Below, in pieces: positions 24,125-31,824 of a stretch of DNA of 64,000 bases. This DNA comes from JBFWMG01 sp050251715 (GTDB taxonomy: Bacteria; Desulfobacterota; Desulfovibrionia; Desulfovibrionales; Desulfovibrionaceae): positions 62,001-126,000 of the forward strand of contig JBFWMG010000006.1 of the NCBI GenBank assembly GCA_050251715.1, read 5' to 3'. Positions within the stretch are counted from its first letter, which is position 1; every line of letters begins with the position of its first letter. A program made the translations under genes and the position numbers. Below the pieces are notes generated by a model that was given only the letters and a program-made list of their open reading frames with translations, was not told where the DNA came from and searched no databases.

Positions 24125-24227
24125 ACAGCTTCAACTTGGCCTTGAGCGAAACATTCATCCCCGGCACCCACTTTCCTTCCGTGTTCTTGAAGCACACCTG
24201 CACGTTTCCGGGCTGATACCACGCCAT
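24042..24227 (-). CDS. Small early protein, probably truncated by cargo insertion
   Basis: A 61-codon frame starting at the ATG at 24225-24227, which overlaps the Ner-like stop (ATGA). MAWYQPGNVQVCFKNTEGKW and VPGMNVSLKAKLKLF look like a genuine N-terminus, but the last 28 codons overlap the plus-strand cargo gene on the opposite strand. The natural reading is that insertion of the cargo gene cut off the original C-terminus. It could still be translated. Confidence 0.45.
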   Translation of the reverse strand: MAWYQPGNVQVCFKNTEGKWVPGMNVSLKAKLKLFIWNRLLCTGIRLRLMGTWIDRWVLRG

Positions 24228-24502
24228 CACGCCACCTTCCCTTCCTGTTGAGGGTCGAACAGATACCGTTCCGGCACGCCTATCTCCCGCAATTTGTCCA
24301 GCACGCGTGGGCTGTGCTTGGTGCCGCGCAACGTCCCGCTCACCAGCTGCGACGACACCCCCAGCTCCCGTGCAATGGCCGACGCGTTCAACCCCTCGCG
24401 GTCCAGGTATTCCTGGATGCGCCACCGCACGTTGAACCGTTTCAGGCCAAGCCGCTGCCGCAGCCCGGGCCGCCGCACGTCCATATTCGCCGCCTCACCC
24501 AT
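24227..24502 (-). CDS. Ner-like HTH regulator
   Basis: A 91-residue protein, started at the ATG at 24500-24502 with GAGGAGG seven bases ahead. LNASAIARELGVSSQLVSGT (residues about 43-62) is a lambda-repressor-type helix-turn-helix, followed by LRGTKHSPRVLDKLREIGVP. In Mu-like phages the first leftward early gene encodes Ner, a small Cro-like protein that shuts off repressor and early transcription. Position and domain fit; it is second rather than first in this operon. Confidence 0.7.
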   Translation of the reverse strand: MGEAANMDVRRPGLRQRLGLKRFNVRWRIQEYLDREGLNASAIARELGVSSQLVSGTLRGTKHSPRVLDKLREIGVPERYLFDPQQEGKVA

Positions 24503-24932
24503 TGATATCCTCCTCAAGTCTCCGCTTGCGCTTCCGCGCCTGCTTCTCATGCACGCACGCCTTGCCGTAGTCGCGCAGCCGCTTGTCCTCGTCGGTCATC
24601 ACGTCCAGTCCGGCCCCGCGCAGCAGCACGCGCAGCGGTTCCACGTTTCCCGTGGCCTGCACAAAGGCCGCCACCGCCAGCAGCGACGGTGTGTGGTCCC
24701 GGTCGCTGGGCGAAAGCCATTTGTCGAGGGTGTCTTTCGAGATTGCCTTGGCGTTCCCGGCGGTCAGCCGCACGCCAGCCGATGCGGCCACAGCGTTGAT
24801 CTTGTCCACCAGCAGCTTGCGCCCGTCGTCGTCCGTTCCCGCCGCGCGGTGCATCGCCGCGCGTATGGCGGGAACAAGCCCGGCCAGATGGCTGGCCGCG
24901 TCGTTGTCGAAAAGGGAAGCCTGCTTCAGCAT
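24495..24932 (-). CDS. First gene of early operon, unknown
   Basis: A 145-residue protein: MLKQASLFDNDAASHLAGLV, then ISKDTLDKWLSPSDRDHTPS, LLAVAAFVQATGNVEPLRVL and a very basic tail KQARKRKRRLEED. The middle looks like a helix-turn-helix (KDTLDKWL) with a following helix. It is first behind the early promoter region. Similar proteins open the early operon of several Mu-like phages; it may share the Ner role. Confidence 0.65.
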   Translation of the reverse strand: MLKQASLFDNDAASHLAGLVPAIRAAMHRAAGTDDDGRKLLVDKINAVAASAGVRLTAGNAKAISKDTLDKWLSPSDRDHTPSLLAVAAFVQATGNVEPLRVLLRGAGLDVMTDEDKRLRDYGKACVHEKQARKRKRRLEEDING

Positions 24933-25091
24933 GGTTCACCGTCCGCTGCTGGTGGGGGTCGCCGTCCAATCGTTCCAATAGGCTGGACGTTGACCCGGAT
25001 GTGCGGGCGGGGTAGGGTTCATTTGCTAGTTGAACTGTAACCGCTCGCAAGTCCGGTTTAGGCTAAATAAGGGCCGTGCGCAACAAAAAAG

Positions 25092-25209
25092 TGACTTCCG
25101 ACTTAAAAAAGGTCATTTATTTTGTTCCGTGTGTGATTGCTGGGTATTACGAGAAATGCCCGCTTCCGAGTTAGCTTCCGACTTCGAGCACAACAACTCG
25201 GAAGTTGCC
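25092..25209. promoter_or_regulatory. Repressor operator cluster between early operon and repressor
   Basis: CTTCCGACTT at about 25095, CTTCCGAGTT and CTTCCGACTT between 25161 and 25186, and the inverted form AACTCGGAAGTT at about 25196-25207 form a cluster upstream of and overlapping the repressor start. Such repeats are what a phage repressor binds to control the leftward early promoter and its own promoter. The AT-rich stretch between them would hold these promoters. Confidence 0.6.
25122..25150 (+). promoter_or_regulatory. Putative repressor promoter
   Basis: TTGTTC at 25122-25127 and TATTAC at 25145-25150 are separated by 17 bp, about 60 bp before the repressor ATG and inside the operator cluster, which would allow autoregulation. 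The match to consensus is moderate. Confidence 0.4.
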
Positions 25210-25212
25210 ACC

Positions 25213-25680
25213 ATGAGTATTGGCGCTCGCATTCGAGCCATCAGAGGGGCATTGAGTCAGGAAGAGTTTGCTCGAAGTATTGATGCGAGCAAGACGGCTA
25301 TCGGAGCCTATGAGCGGGATTCGTCACAACCAGGTTCAGCCGTTATTATTGCCATATGTGGGCTTTATAATGTCGAACCCAAGTGGCTACTCACCGGCGA
25401 AGGCCCGATGCAGCCAGGAGAGAGTCCTGCGCCGCCCAATGCGGCGACGCCCACGCCAGGCGCACCCACAGGCCAATGCCCACGCTGCGCTCAGCTGGAG
25501 ACCGAGCTGCGCGACCTGGCCAAGGAGAGCCGCGAACTGAACAAGGAACTGCGCGAGCAGCTGCGCGCCAAGGAAGAGCTACTCCGTCAGAACGGGGATC
25601 TGCGTGTCGAGGTAGAGCAGCTCAAAGCCCGCGCCGCACCAACACCAACGGGTGAAGACGAGCTAAGCCAGTGCGCATGA
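25213..25680 (+). CDS. Phage repressor, HTH plus coiled coil
   Basis: 155 residues from the ATG at 25213 (the frame is open upstream to 25030). MSIGARIRAIRGALSQEEFA and SIDASKTAIGAYERD are an XRE-type helix-turn-helix, and the following VEPKWLLTGEGPM is standard for such repressors. The second half is a proline-rich linker with CPRCAQL, then a charged coiled coil (RELNKELREQLRAKEELLRQ) for oligomerisation. There is no peptidase S24 domain, so induction would not use LexA-like self-cleavage. It is divergent from the early operon, as the Mu c gene is. Confidence 0.82.
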   Translation: MSIGARIRAIRGALSQEEFARSIDASKTAIGAYERDSSQPGSAVIIAICGLYNVEPKWLLTGEGPMQPGESPAPPNAATPTPGAPTGQCPRCAQLETELRDLAKESRELNKELREQLRAKEELLRQNGDLRVEVEQLKARAAPTPTGEDELSQCA

Positions 25681-25708
25681 AGGTCCTCAAATTCAGAAAA
25701 ACGAAAAA

Positions 25709-25751
25709 CCCCACTGACCGCTCTATCAAGTCAGACCAGTGGGATTTTTTT
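25709..25751 (+). terminator. Rho-independent terminator after repressor
   Basis: CCCACTG at 25710-25716 pairs with CAGTGGG at 25737-25743, followed by A and seven T. It closes the repressor transcript and isolates it from the cargo gene. Confidence 0.85.
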
Positions 25752-25858
25752 GACCAACTATCATAGCCTTTGCGTATCATGCAAACTGAAAGACGTCCCG
25801 AATTACGGTCTTGCTATCGTTTAAAATAATTAACAAGTAGTCAGAGCCTGCGTATTTG

Positions 25859-25887
25859 TTGACGGTGTATATTTTGGAACAGATAAG
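25859..25887 (+). promoter_or_regulatory. Putative promoter of cargo gene at 25912
   Basis: TTGACG at 25859-25864, 17 bp, then GATAAG at 25882-25887, 24 bp before the start codon, in an AT-rich region behind a terminator. This would give the cargo gene its own constitutive expression in the lysogen. Confidence 0.5.
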
Positions 25888-25911
25888 ACGTGCAACAGCT
25901 AGAGGTGTAGC

Positions 25912-26727
25912 ATGCTACGTAAACTGCTCAATCTTTTTTCTAGATCAGACGTTACTACAAATAAACAGCATCCCCACCCTGACGTTTCAACTCAGAATAT
26001 TTCTTCGTTCGCAACAAAAGCAGATGTCATAACAAGAGCTTTTTACCGTGTAATGGATAATATCACTCCGTTATCAGCAGTAGACAAAGAACATATGTGT
26101 GCTGAATTTATATCTACACACCAGTCTGGACGCCCAAAAGCATCAATAGACGTCTGTCAAAAATGGCTGCCAGAAGATACTTGGGGATGGCCCTGGTTCG
26201 ATGAATGGATGTCTATCTTCCAAGAACAAGAGCAATGGCCGTACATGTGGAAGCAACTTAACCTGAATAGCCAAGAACCTGTTGAGCCAAGCTCAATTGA
26301 AGATGCTGTTTCTATTTTGACGGTCGCTGAGATGAGAACAATTTACAAAACAAACACAATAAAAGTGAATCCAGCTCCAAAAAATAGGGCTGACTTTGAA
26401 AACGCAATTTCTACACACTGTACTATTGAGCATATAGCAGAGCTGACAGCATCTAGAATCAAACTATTAAAAGAAGAATACACAAAAAAAATGGCTAGAT
26501 CGAGAATTGAAATACTGGCGCACACCTTGGACAAAATGGCTTACACATTGCGAGACGAAGAGCAGAGAGAGAAATCCGGCGGACTTAGCCATAGAGGATA
26601 CAAACTGACGCTATCTTCAAGTGGCTGCCCAGTTGAAGATAGTATTGCTCAGGCCGAACTCAAAAAAGGGAAGACTCCACCGTTTTTTCCTGGCGACAGG
26701 TCATCTCTTCGTTGGAAAAAACGTTAA
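25912..26727 (+). CDS. AT-rich cargo gene at prophage end, function unknown
   Basis: A 271-residue protein between the repressor and the phage end, with its own likely promoter and terminator. Base use is clearly more A/T-rich than the phage and host. It starts MLRKLLNLFSRSDV, has a tryptophan-rich middle (KWLPEDTWGWPWFDEWMSIF, EQWPYMWKQLN), a charged helix (RIKLLKEEYTKKMARSRIEI) and a basic end SSLRWKKR. There is no membrane segment or known catalytic motif. This slot often carries lysogenic-conversion or anti-phage genes; that role is inferred from position only. Confidence 0.82.
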   Translation: MLRKLLNLFSRSDVTTNKQHPHPDVSTQNISSFATKADVITRAFYRVMDNITPLSAVDKEHMCAEFISTHQSGRPKASIDVCQKWLPEDTWGWPWFDEWMSIFQEQEQWPYMWKQLNLNSQEPVEPSSIEDAVSILTVAEMRTIYKTNTIKVNPAPKNRADFENAISTHCTIEHIAELTASRIKLLKEEYTKKMARSRIEILAHTLDKMAYTLRDEEQREKSGGLSHRGYKLTLSSSGCPVEDSIAQAELKKGKTPPFFPGDRSSLRWKKR

Positions 26728-27209
26728 ATAATCATGGCGATAAAGAAGAATATTGCCCATGATAGCCTGTCGACAAGCGTTTCTTTGCTTGAATTTCAGA
26801 GCAAGATTTTGCTCTTTTTAAGTGTCGTTGTTGCCGTGCTTGCGGCGGCAACGAGATTCTTATTTCGACTGTCAAAAACGGCCCGTTTTGCCCTGGGTAT
26901 TCTCATCTTGCCCTCGCGCGCCAGTCCAACCCACCACCCCCTCTTCAACCCGCACCACTCCTAGATTTCACCCGCATTCCTCCGATTCGATCTAGGCTCC
27001 AAGCCCATTCTCATCTTCCCTGCCCCCTCATACACCACCATCCCCTCTCCCTTCCCAACCTCATCGCGCCGCGACCTCGACCTTGCCCAACCCTTACGCC
27101 GCCTACTCGGGTGCAGGGGTAGCACCCCTGCCGAGGTCCAGGGCAAGCAGCCCTGGTCGCGCCGCAGGCGCGAAATCTTCACGCCGTTTTCCGTTCGCCG
27201 TCCTCTTCC
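26728..27209. other. Prophage end and prophage-host junction, no gene
   Basis: From left to right: a rho-independent terminator at 26798-26819; a GTTGCCG/CGGCAAC inverted repeat near 26828-26852; the probable phage terminus at 26874; a palindrome AAAACGGCCCGTTTT just outside it; and then GC-rich host sequence with two perfect stem-loops, GCAGGGGT/ACCCCTGC near 27111-27129 and CCAGGGC/GCCCTGG near 27139-27157. An open frame across 26734-26964 is discounted because the terminator lies inside it. Confidence 0.55.
26798..26819 (+). terminator. Terminator of cargo gene
   Basis: AGAGCAA at 26798-26804 pairs with TTGCTCT at 26809-26815 around a GATT loop, followed by a T run. It lies 71 bp after the cargo gene stop, on the same strand. 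Confidence 0.75.
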
Positions 27210-27827
27210 TCATCCCGCCATGCGCGCGGCCACGCCGTGCCAGTCGCACTTGTACAGGTCGCTGGCGATGGAGGGGAAATAGTCTTCTTCCAGGGCGGCG
27301 CGGATTTCGGCGGGCGAGGTGATGCCGTAGTAGGGCAGGGTCACGGCCAGCGCCTCGCGGGAGCAGGCTTCGGGCGGGGTCAGCAGATCGTTGCGACGCG
27401 TGCGCCACACGTCTTCCCTGGGCAGGCACCGCGCCCCAAAGACCATGAACTTGCGGCACGGCATGGGCCGCACCGCATACGCGGCGCACCCGCCTTCCAC
27501 CAGAAAGGGGCATTCGTTGTCAGGGGTATTGGCCAGCCGCGCCGCCAGCTTGGCCCGTAGCGCGCCGTGCGTCATTTCCACGGCGAACCAGGCCAAGCCC
27601 GCCACTTCCAGCGGGGTGACGGGCACCACCTGATTGCGGCAGCAGTGGTCGCAGCCCGGCGCACAGGGCGGGGCAACGCCGCGCCGGGCGGTTTCCAGCG
27701 CCCGCGCCGCCGCCAGGCCCGCGTCAAGGATGTCGAAGGATGCGAACAGATAGCCGAGCCAGGGACGGCGCGCCGCATATGATCTGAAGCGGTGGGACAG
27801 GTTCCCGGCGGCGCGCGGCGTGGACAT
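27210..27827 (-). CDS. YkgJ-type cysteine cluster protein
   Basis: A 205-residue protein started at the ATG at 27825-27827. Cysteines in CAPGCDHCCRNQVVPVTPLE, ECPFLVEGGCAAYAVRPMPC and FGARC form the Fe/Zn-chelating cluster of the YkgJ (PF03692) family. Its biochemical role is not well known. It is the last gene after thyX, five bases away, and so is likely in the ruvA-ruvB-thyX operon. It is host, not phage. Confidence 0.82.
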   Translation of the reverse strand: MSTPRAAGNLSHRFRSYAARRPWLGYLFASFDILDAGLAAARALETARRGVAPPCAPGCDHCCRNQVVPVTPLEVAGLAWFAVEMTHGALRAKLAARLANTPDNECPFLVEGGCAAYAVRPMPCRKFMVFGARCLPREDVWRTRRNDLLTPPEACSREALAVTLPYYGITSPAEIRAALEEDYFPSIASDLYKCDWHGVAARMAG

Positions 27828-27832
27828 GGCGG

Positions 27833-28585
27833 CTAGTCGCCGTCTCCCGGCGAGGCGGCCACGGGGCCGACGGGGTATTTGCCGCAGCAGAATTTCTCGC
27901 CCTCGGGGCAATAGCCCAGGCGTTCGCATTTGGCTCCGGCCTTGCCGAAGATCATGGGCATTTCCGCCCGGCAGATGGCGAGCATCCTGTCGGCCATGGC
28001 GCGGATTTCCCACTGGGCGCGCATGCAGCAGCGCAGCTCGAAGAAGTGCAACAGGCTGCGGCAGTTCATGGTCACCACGATCTTGCTCTCCGCCGCCTGG
28101 GGCAGCACGAACCGGGCGTCCTCGTTGGCCTTGGACTTGCGGCCGGCGGCTTCGAGCATGCCCTTCAGGTCGCGGTAGGCGCTGCCCACTTCCTCGAGAA
28201 AGGCCTCGAACCGCGCCTTGGCCTCGGGAATGCGCTCGATGGCGGGCGGGATGATGTAGTCGAAATGGCTGCCGTCCACATAGCGTTGCGACTGCTGCGA
28301 ATACGAGGCGATGCGGTGGCGCACCAGCTGGTGCGTGAGCGCGCGCGACACGCCTTCGATGGCAAAGGAGAAGCTCACGTGCTCGATGGGGCTGTCGTGG
28401 CCCGACTCCATGATCTTGGCCACGAAATCGGCCTGCGCGGCGTGGTCCACCTCGCCCGCCAGCAGCCGGGGCCACATGTCGCCCACAAAGCCGGGGTGGT
28501 AGCATTGGCGGAAGGCCGCATAGATGAGGGACAGGCCGTTGGGGGTGGCGGCCAAAAGCCGCACGTCGCATTCTTTTTTGGGCAT
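27833..28585 (-). CDS. thyX: Flavin-dependent thymidylate synthase ThyX
   Basis: 250 residues if started at the ATG at 28583-28585 (a GTG nine bases further upstream is an alternative). The ThyX signature RHRIASYSQQSQR is present, preceded by HVSFSFAIEGVSRALTHQLV, with NCRSLLHFFELRCC in the C-terminal part. ThyX makes dTMP from dUMP using methylene-tetrahydrofolate and reduced FAD. A cysteine-rich tail (CERLGYCPEGEKFCCGKYP) follows. It is co-oriented with ruvAB. Confidence 0.93.
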   Translation of the reverse strand: MPKKECDVRLLAATPNGLSLIYAAFRQCYHPGFVGDMWPRLLAGEVDHAAQADFVAKIMESGHDSPIEHVSFSFAIEGVSRALTHQLVRHRIASYSQQSQRYVDGSHFDYIIPPAIERIPEAKARFEAFLEEVGSAYRDLKGMLEAAGRKSKANEDARFVLPQAAESKIVVTMNCRSLLHFFELRCCMRAQWEIRAMADRMLAICRAEMPMIFGKAGAKCERLGYCPEGEKFCCGKYPVGPVAASPGDGD

Positions 28586-28612
28586 GGTCTTCACGGGGGC
28601 GGCGCGTGGCCG

Positions 28613-29578
28613 CTACATCAGGGTTTTCAAATGCTTGTAGGCCCGCGCCGTGGCCACGCGACCGCGCGGGGTGCGTTTGATGAAGCCGCACTGGATGAGG
28701 AACGGTTCGTAGATGTCCTCGATGGTGCGCACCTCTTCGGAGCAGGCCACGGCCAGCGTCTTCACGCCCACCGGCCCGCCGCTGTAATGGTCGATGAGCA
28801 CGGACAGGATCTTGCGGTCCATCTGGTCCAGGCCGTGTTCGTCCACATCCATGCGCTCCAGGGCGATGCGGGCGCTCTGCTCGTCCACCGCGCCGTTGCC
28901 CGCCACGGAGGCGAAGTCGCGCACGCGGCGCAACAGGCGGTTGGCGATGCGCGGCGTGCCCCGCGACCGGCGGCCGATTTCCAGCGCGCCGTCCTCGGTG
29001 ATGGGCACGTCCAGGATGCGCGAGGCGCGGTGCACGATGCGGGCAAGCTCCGCCGGGGAGTAGAATTCGAGCCGGAAAATCGCGCCGAACCGGTCGCGCA
29101 GGGGCGAGGTCAAAAGGCCCAGGCGCGTGGTCGCGCCCACCAGGGTGAACGGCTCCAGGTCGATCTTGACCGTGCGCGCGCCCGGCCCCTGGCCAATGAC
29201 CAGGTCGAGCTTGAAATCCTCCATGGCCGGATAGAGGATTTCCTCCACGTTCGGGGGCATGCGGTGGATTTCGTCCACAAAGAGGATGTCGTGGCGGCCC
29301 AGGTTGGTCAGGATGGCGGCCAGGTCGCCGCTGCGCTCCAGCACCGGGCCGGAGGTGGACACCAGGTTCACGCCCAGTTCGCGGGCCATGATCTGCGCGA
29401 GCGTGGTCTTGCCCAGGCCGGGGTTGCCGTAGAAAAGCGTGTGGTCCATGGCCTGGCCACGCTCCATGGCGGCCTGGAGATACACGCGCAGATTGGCGCG
29501 CATGTCATCCTGGCCGATGAAGGTATCCAGCGATTCCGGACGGATGGAGTCGTCACATTGGGCAGTGTTCCGCATCAT
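28613..29578 (-). CDS. ruvB: Holliday junction helicase motor RuvB
   Basis: A 321-residue AAA+ ATPase with Walker A YGNPGLGKTTLAQIM and Walker B HDILFVDEIHRMPPNVEEIL, then ATTRLGLLTSPLRDRF (sensor and arginine finger region) and a C-terminal winged helix (FLIQCGFIKRTPRGRVAT). It drives branch migration of Holliday junctions with RuvA. Its start overlaps the ruvA stop by four bases. The length is slightly short of the E. coli protein (336) because of a compact N-terminus. Confidence 0.96.
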   Translation of the reverse strand: MMRNTAQCDDSIRPESLDTFIGQDDMRANLRVYLQAAMERGQAMDHTLFYGNPGLGKTTLAQIMARELGVNLVSTSGPVLERSGDLAAILTNLGRHDILFVDEIHRMPPNVEEILYPAMEDFKLDLVIGQGPGARTVKIDLEPFTLVGATTRLGLLTSPLRDRFGAIFRLEFYSPAELARIVHRASRILDVPITEDGALEIGRRSRGTPRIANRLLRRVRDFASVAGNGAVDEQSARIALERMDVDEHGLDQMDRKILSVLIDHYSGGPVGVKTLAVACSEEVRTIEDIYEPFLIQCGFIKRTPRGRVATARAYKHLKTLM

Positions 29579-30177
29579 CGTGCCTTGGCCATTTCCTTGA
29601 GCGCGGCGCGCAGCGCGCCGCTCACATCCAGGTCGGGTTCGGCCTGGAGCAGCTTTTCGAGCACGGGCCGCACCTCATCCTCGGCATAGCCCAGGTTGAC
29701 CAACCCGGCAAGGGCGTCGCGGAACACGCCCGCGCCCAGGCTGGCGGGCGTGGCCGCGCCAGGCACGCCGCCCGCCTTGAGCTTGTACTTGAGCTCCAGA
29801 AAAATATGCTGCGCGGTCTTCTTGCCGATGCCGCTGACCACGGTGAGCGCCAGGGGATCCTCGTTGGCCACCACCCGGCGCAATTCGTCGGGCGTGAAGT
29901 GGGATAGCAGCGCCACCCCGGTCTTTGGGCCCAGCTTGGAGATGGAAATGAGCGTGAGAAAGGTCTCGCGCTCGTCCCATGTGCCAAAGCCGTAGAGGTC
30001 GTAGGCGTCCTCGCGCACCACGTCGGCCACGTAGTACTGCACCTCCTCGCCACGGGCGGGCAGGCGGGCGAGCAGCGGCCCGGTCAGGTACAGCTCGTAC
30101 CCCACGCCGCCGGGCGTGAGCACCACGCAGGCGTCCTCGCTCTGCTCCAGCAACCTGCCTTCGATATATGCGATCAT
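29575..30177 (-). CDS. ruvA: Holliday junction DNA-binding protein RuvA
   Basis: 200 residues beginning MIAYIEGRLLEQSEDACVVL. The OB-fold N-terminus, the VYELYLTGP-like region and helix-hairpin-helix motifs (ISISKLGPKTGVALLSHF, TVVSGIGKKTAQHIFLELK) are typical. The C-terminal domain III (FRDALAGLVNLGYAEDEVRP) contacts RuvB. It forms tetramers on four-way junctions. First gene of the ruvA-ruvB-thyX-ykgJ cluster. Confidence 0.96.
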   Translation of the reverse strand: MIAYIEGRLLEQSEDACVVLTPGGVGYELYLTGPLLARLPARGEEVQYYVADVVREDAYDLYGFGTWDERETFLTLISISKLGPKTGVALLSHFTPDELRRVVANEDPLALTVVSGIGKKTAQHIFLELKYKLKAGGVPGAATPASLGAGVFRDALAGLVNLGYAEDEVRPVLEKLLQAEPDLDVSGALRAALKEMAKAR

Positions 30178-30355
30178 GCGGCGCTCCGGTTTGCGTTTCC
30201 GTGGGAATGCGGCGGCCCGCGCGCCCCTGCCTCGTCCGGGAACGGACAGGGCGCGCCACCCCGCTCTTTACCTGTTCGCGCCTCCCGCCGCAAGGGCGGA
30301 GCGTTCCCCGTCTTCCGTCCGGCCCGCTCCTTTGCTATGCTGGGCCGCACACGCC

Positions 30356-31573
30356 ATGCGCACCATCATGCACATAGACATGGACGCGTTCTTCGCCTCC
30401 GTGGAACAGCTGGACCACCCCGCATACCGGGGCAAGCCCGTGGTCGTGGGCATGGGCGACCGGGGCGTGGTGTCGGCCTGCTCGTACGAGGCGCGCGTGT
30501 TTGGCGTGCACTCGGCCATGCCCATTTTCCAGGCGCGCCGCCTGTGCCCGCAGTGCATCTTCACGCCGGTGCGCATGGCGCGCTATGCCGAGGTGTCGCG
30601 CCGGATCATGGCCGTGCTGGACGATTTTTCGCCCCTGGTGGAGCAGGCGTCCGTGGACGAGGCGTATCTGGACGTGACGGGCATGGAGCGCCTGTTCGGC
30701 CCGCCCCAGGCCATGGCGGCGCAGGTCAAGGCCGCAGTGCGCGAGGCCACGGGCCTTGCCTGCTCCATTGGCATCGCGCCGGTCAAGTTCCTGGCCAAGA
30801 TCGCCTCGGACGTGAACAAGCCGGACGGAATTTTCGTGCTGGAACCCGACGGCGTGGCCGCGTTTTTGGCGCAGTTGCCCGTGGGCCGCATTCCCGGCGT
30901 GGGCAAGCGCACCCTGGCCACCCTGTCCGGGCTGGGCGTGCGCACGGCGGGCGATGTGCTGCGCAACCCACCCGAATTCTGGGAGCGCCGCTTCGGCAAG
31001 TGGGGCATTGCCCTGTACGAGCGGGCCAAGGGGCAAGACGACCGCCCGGTGGAGCCGTACAGCGACCCCAAGAGCGAAAGCGCGGAAAACACCTTTGCCC
31101 AGGACGAGGACGACCTGGGGGTGCTGCACGCCTGGCTCCTGCGGCAGTCGGAACGGGTGGCCAAGGGGCTGCGCGGCTACGGCGTCAAGGGCCGCACCGT
31201 CACGCTCAAGGCCAAGTACGCGGACTTCACCTCGCTGACCCGCAGCCGCACCCTGCGCGAGCCCACGCAGGTGTCGCAGGTCATCTTCGAGACCGCCTGC
31301 GCCCTCTTGGCCGAACTGCACCGCGAGCTGGACGGCGCGCCGGGCGCGGCGCGGCTGCCGCGCAAGCTGCGGCTCATCGGCGTGGGGGTGTCCCATTTCG
31401 ACTGGGGCGACGGCCAGGTGCAGTTGCGGCTGGACATGGGCGCGCAGGCGGATGGCCGCCTGGAGAAACTGGAAAAGATCGACAAGGCCTTGGATGCGGT
31501 GCGCGGCCGGTTTGGCGGCGACGCCATCACCCGGGGCAGGCTGTTCGGATTCACCAAAAAGGACAAGACATGA
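30356..31573 (+). CDS. dinB: DNA polymerase IV (Y family)
   Basis: A 405-residue translesion polymerase. MRTIMHIDMDAFFASVEQLD carries the first catalytic aspartates, and QASVDEAYLDVTGMERLFG has the SxDE motif. The helix-hairpin-helix of the thumb is at VGRIPGVGKRTLATLSGLGV, and the little-finger domain follows to residue about 360. The start is chosen at the conserved MRTIMHID despite a weak Shine-Dalgarno. It is divergent from ruvA and may share SOS control, but I could not identify a LexA box. Confidence 0.95.
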   Translation: MRTIMHIDMDAFFASVEQLDHPAYRGKPVVVGMGDRGVVSACSYEARVFGVHSAMPIFQARRLCPQCIFTPVRMARYAEVSRRIMAVLDDFSPLVEQASVDEAYLDVTGMERLFGPPQAMAAQVKAAVREATGLACSIGIAPVKFLAKIASDVNKPDGIFVLEPDGVAAFLAQLPVGRIPGVGKRTLATLSGLGVRTAGDVLRNPPEFWERRFGKWGIALYERAKGQDDRPVEPYSDPKSESAENTFAQDEDDLGVLHAWLLRQSERVAKGLRGYGVKGRTVTLKAKYADFTSLTRSRTLREPTQVSQVIFETACALLAELHRELDGAPGAARLPRKLRLIGVGVSHFDWGDGQVQLRLDMGAQADGRLEKLEKIDKALDAVRGRFGGDAITRGRLFGFTKKDKT

Positions 31574-31824
31574 CGCAGGATGAAGACCGCGCCGTTCCCC
31601 GCGATCTGGCGGATCTGGCGGACCAGGCGGACCTGGCGGACATGCCGGCGCTGGCGGACCTGGCGGCGTTGGCGGAACGGCTGGATGTGGACCTGTCGGG
31701 CTGCGCGGACGTGGCAACGGCGCTGCTGCGCCTCACGCCCGACCCGGACATGCCCGCCGGGGCCGACGAGGCGCTGGAACGGCTTGCCACGGCCCTGGCG
31801 CAAACAGCCGCCAAGGAAAAATAG
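31570..31824 (+). CDS. 84-residue protein with Leu-Ala-Asp repeats
   Basis: The ATG overlaps the dinB stop (ATGA), so it is coupled. Residues about 12-45 are built from LADLADQADLADMPALADLA, a DNA-level near-repeat of GCGGACCTG units. The rest, DVATALLRLTPDPDMPAGAD and EALERLATALAQTAAKEK, is helical. There is no known family; it may be a small partner of the polymerase or an accident of a GC-rich repeat. Confidence 0.55.
   Translation: MTQDEDRAVPRDLADLADQADLADMPALADLAALAERLDVDLSGCADVATALLRLTPDPDMPAGADEALERLATALAQTAAKEK

Larger units (their letters stand above)
1..26874 (-). mobile_element. Mu-like transposable prophage (partial, right end outside window)
   Basis: The order repressor, Ner-like regulator, DDE transposase, AAA ATPase, Gam, GemA, endolysin, holin, terminase, portal/MuF, protease-scaffold, capsid, gp36, morphogenesis protein and sheath-like protein is that of Mu-type phages, read right to left. 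Almost all genes are on the minus strand and overlap by a few bases. The left (transposase-side) end must lie between the cargo gene ending at 26727 and host DNA by about 27.0 kb. 26874 is my best guess, because the minus strand there starts with TGACAGTCGAAATAAG. The right end is beyond position 1. No inactivating lesion was seen in the genes that can be read. Confidence 0.9.

Noticed and set aside
26734..26964. A 76-codon plus-strand frame with a hydrophobic middle near the prophage end
   Set aside because: A rho-independent terminator (26798-26819) lies inside it, it has no Shine-Dalgarno, and it would cross the likely phage-host junction.
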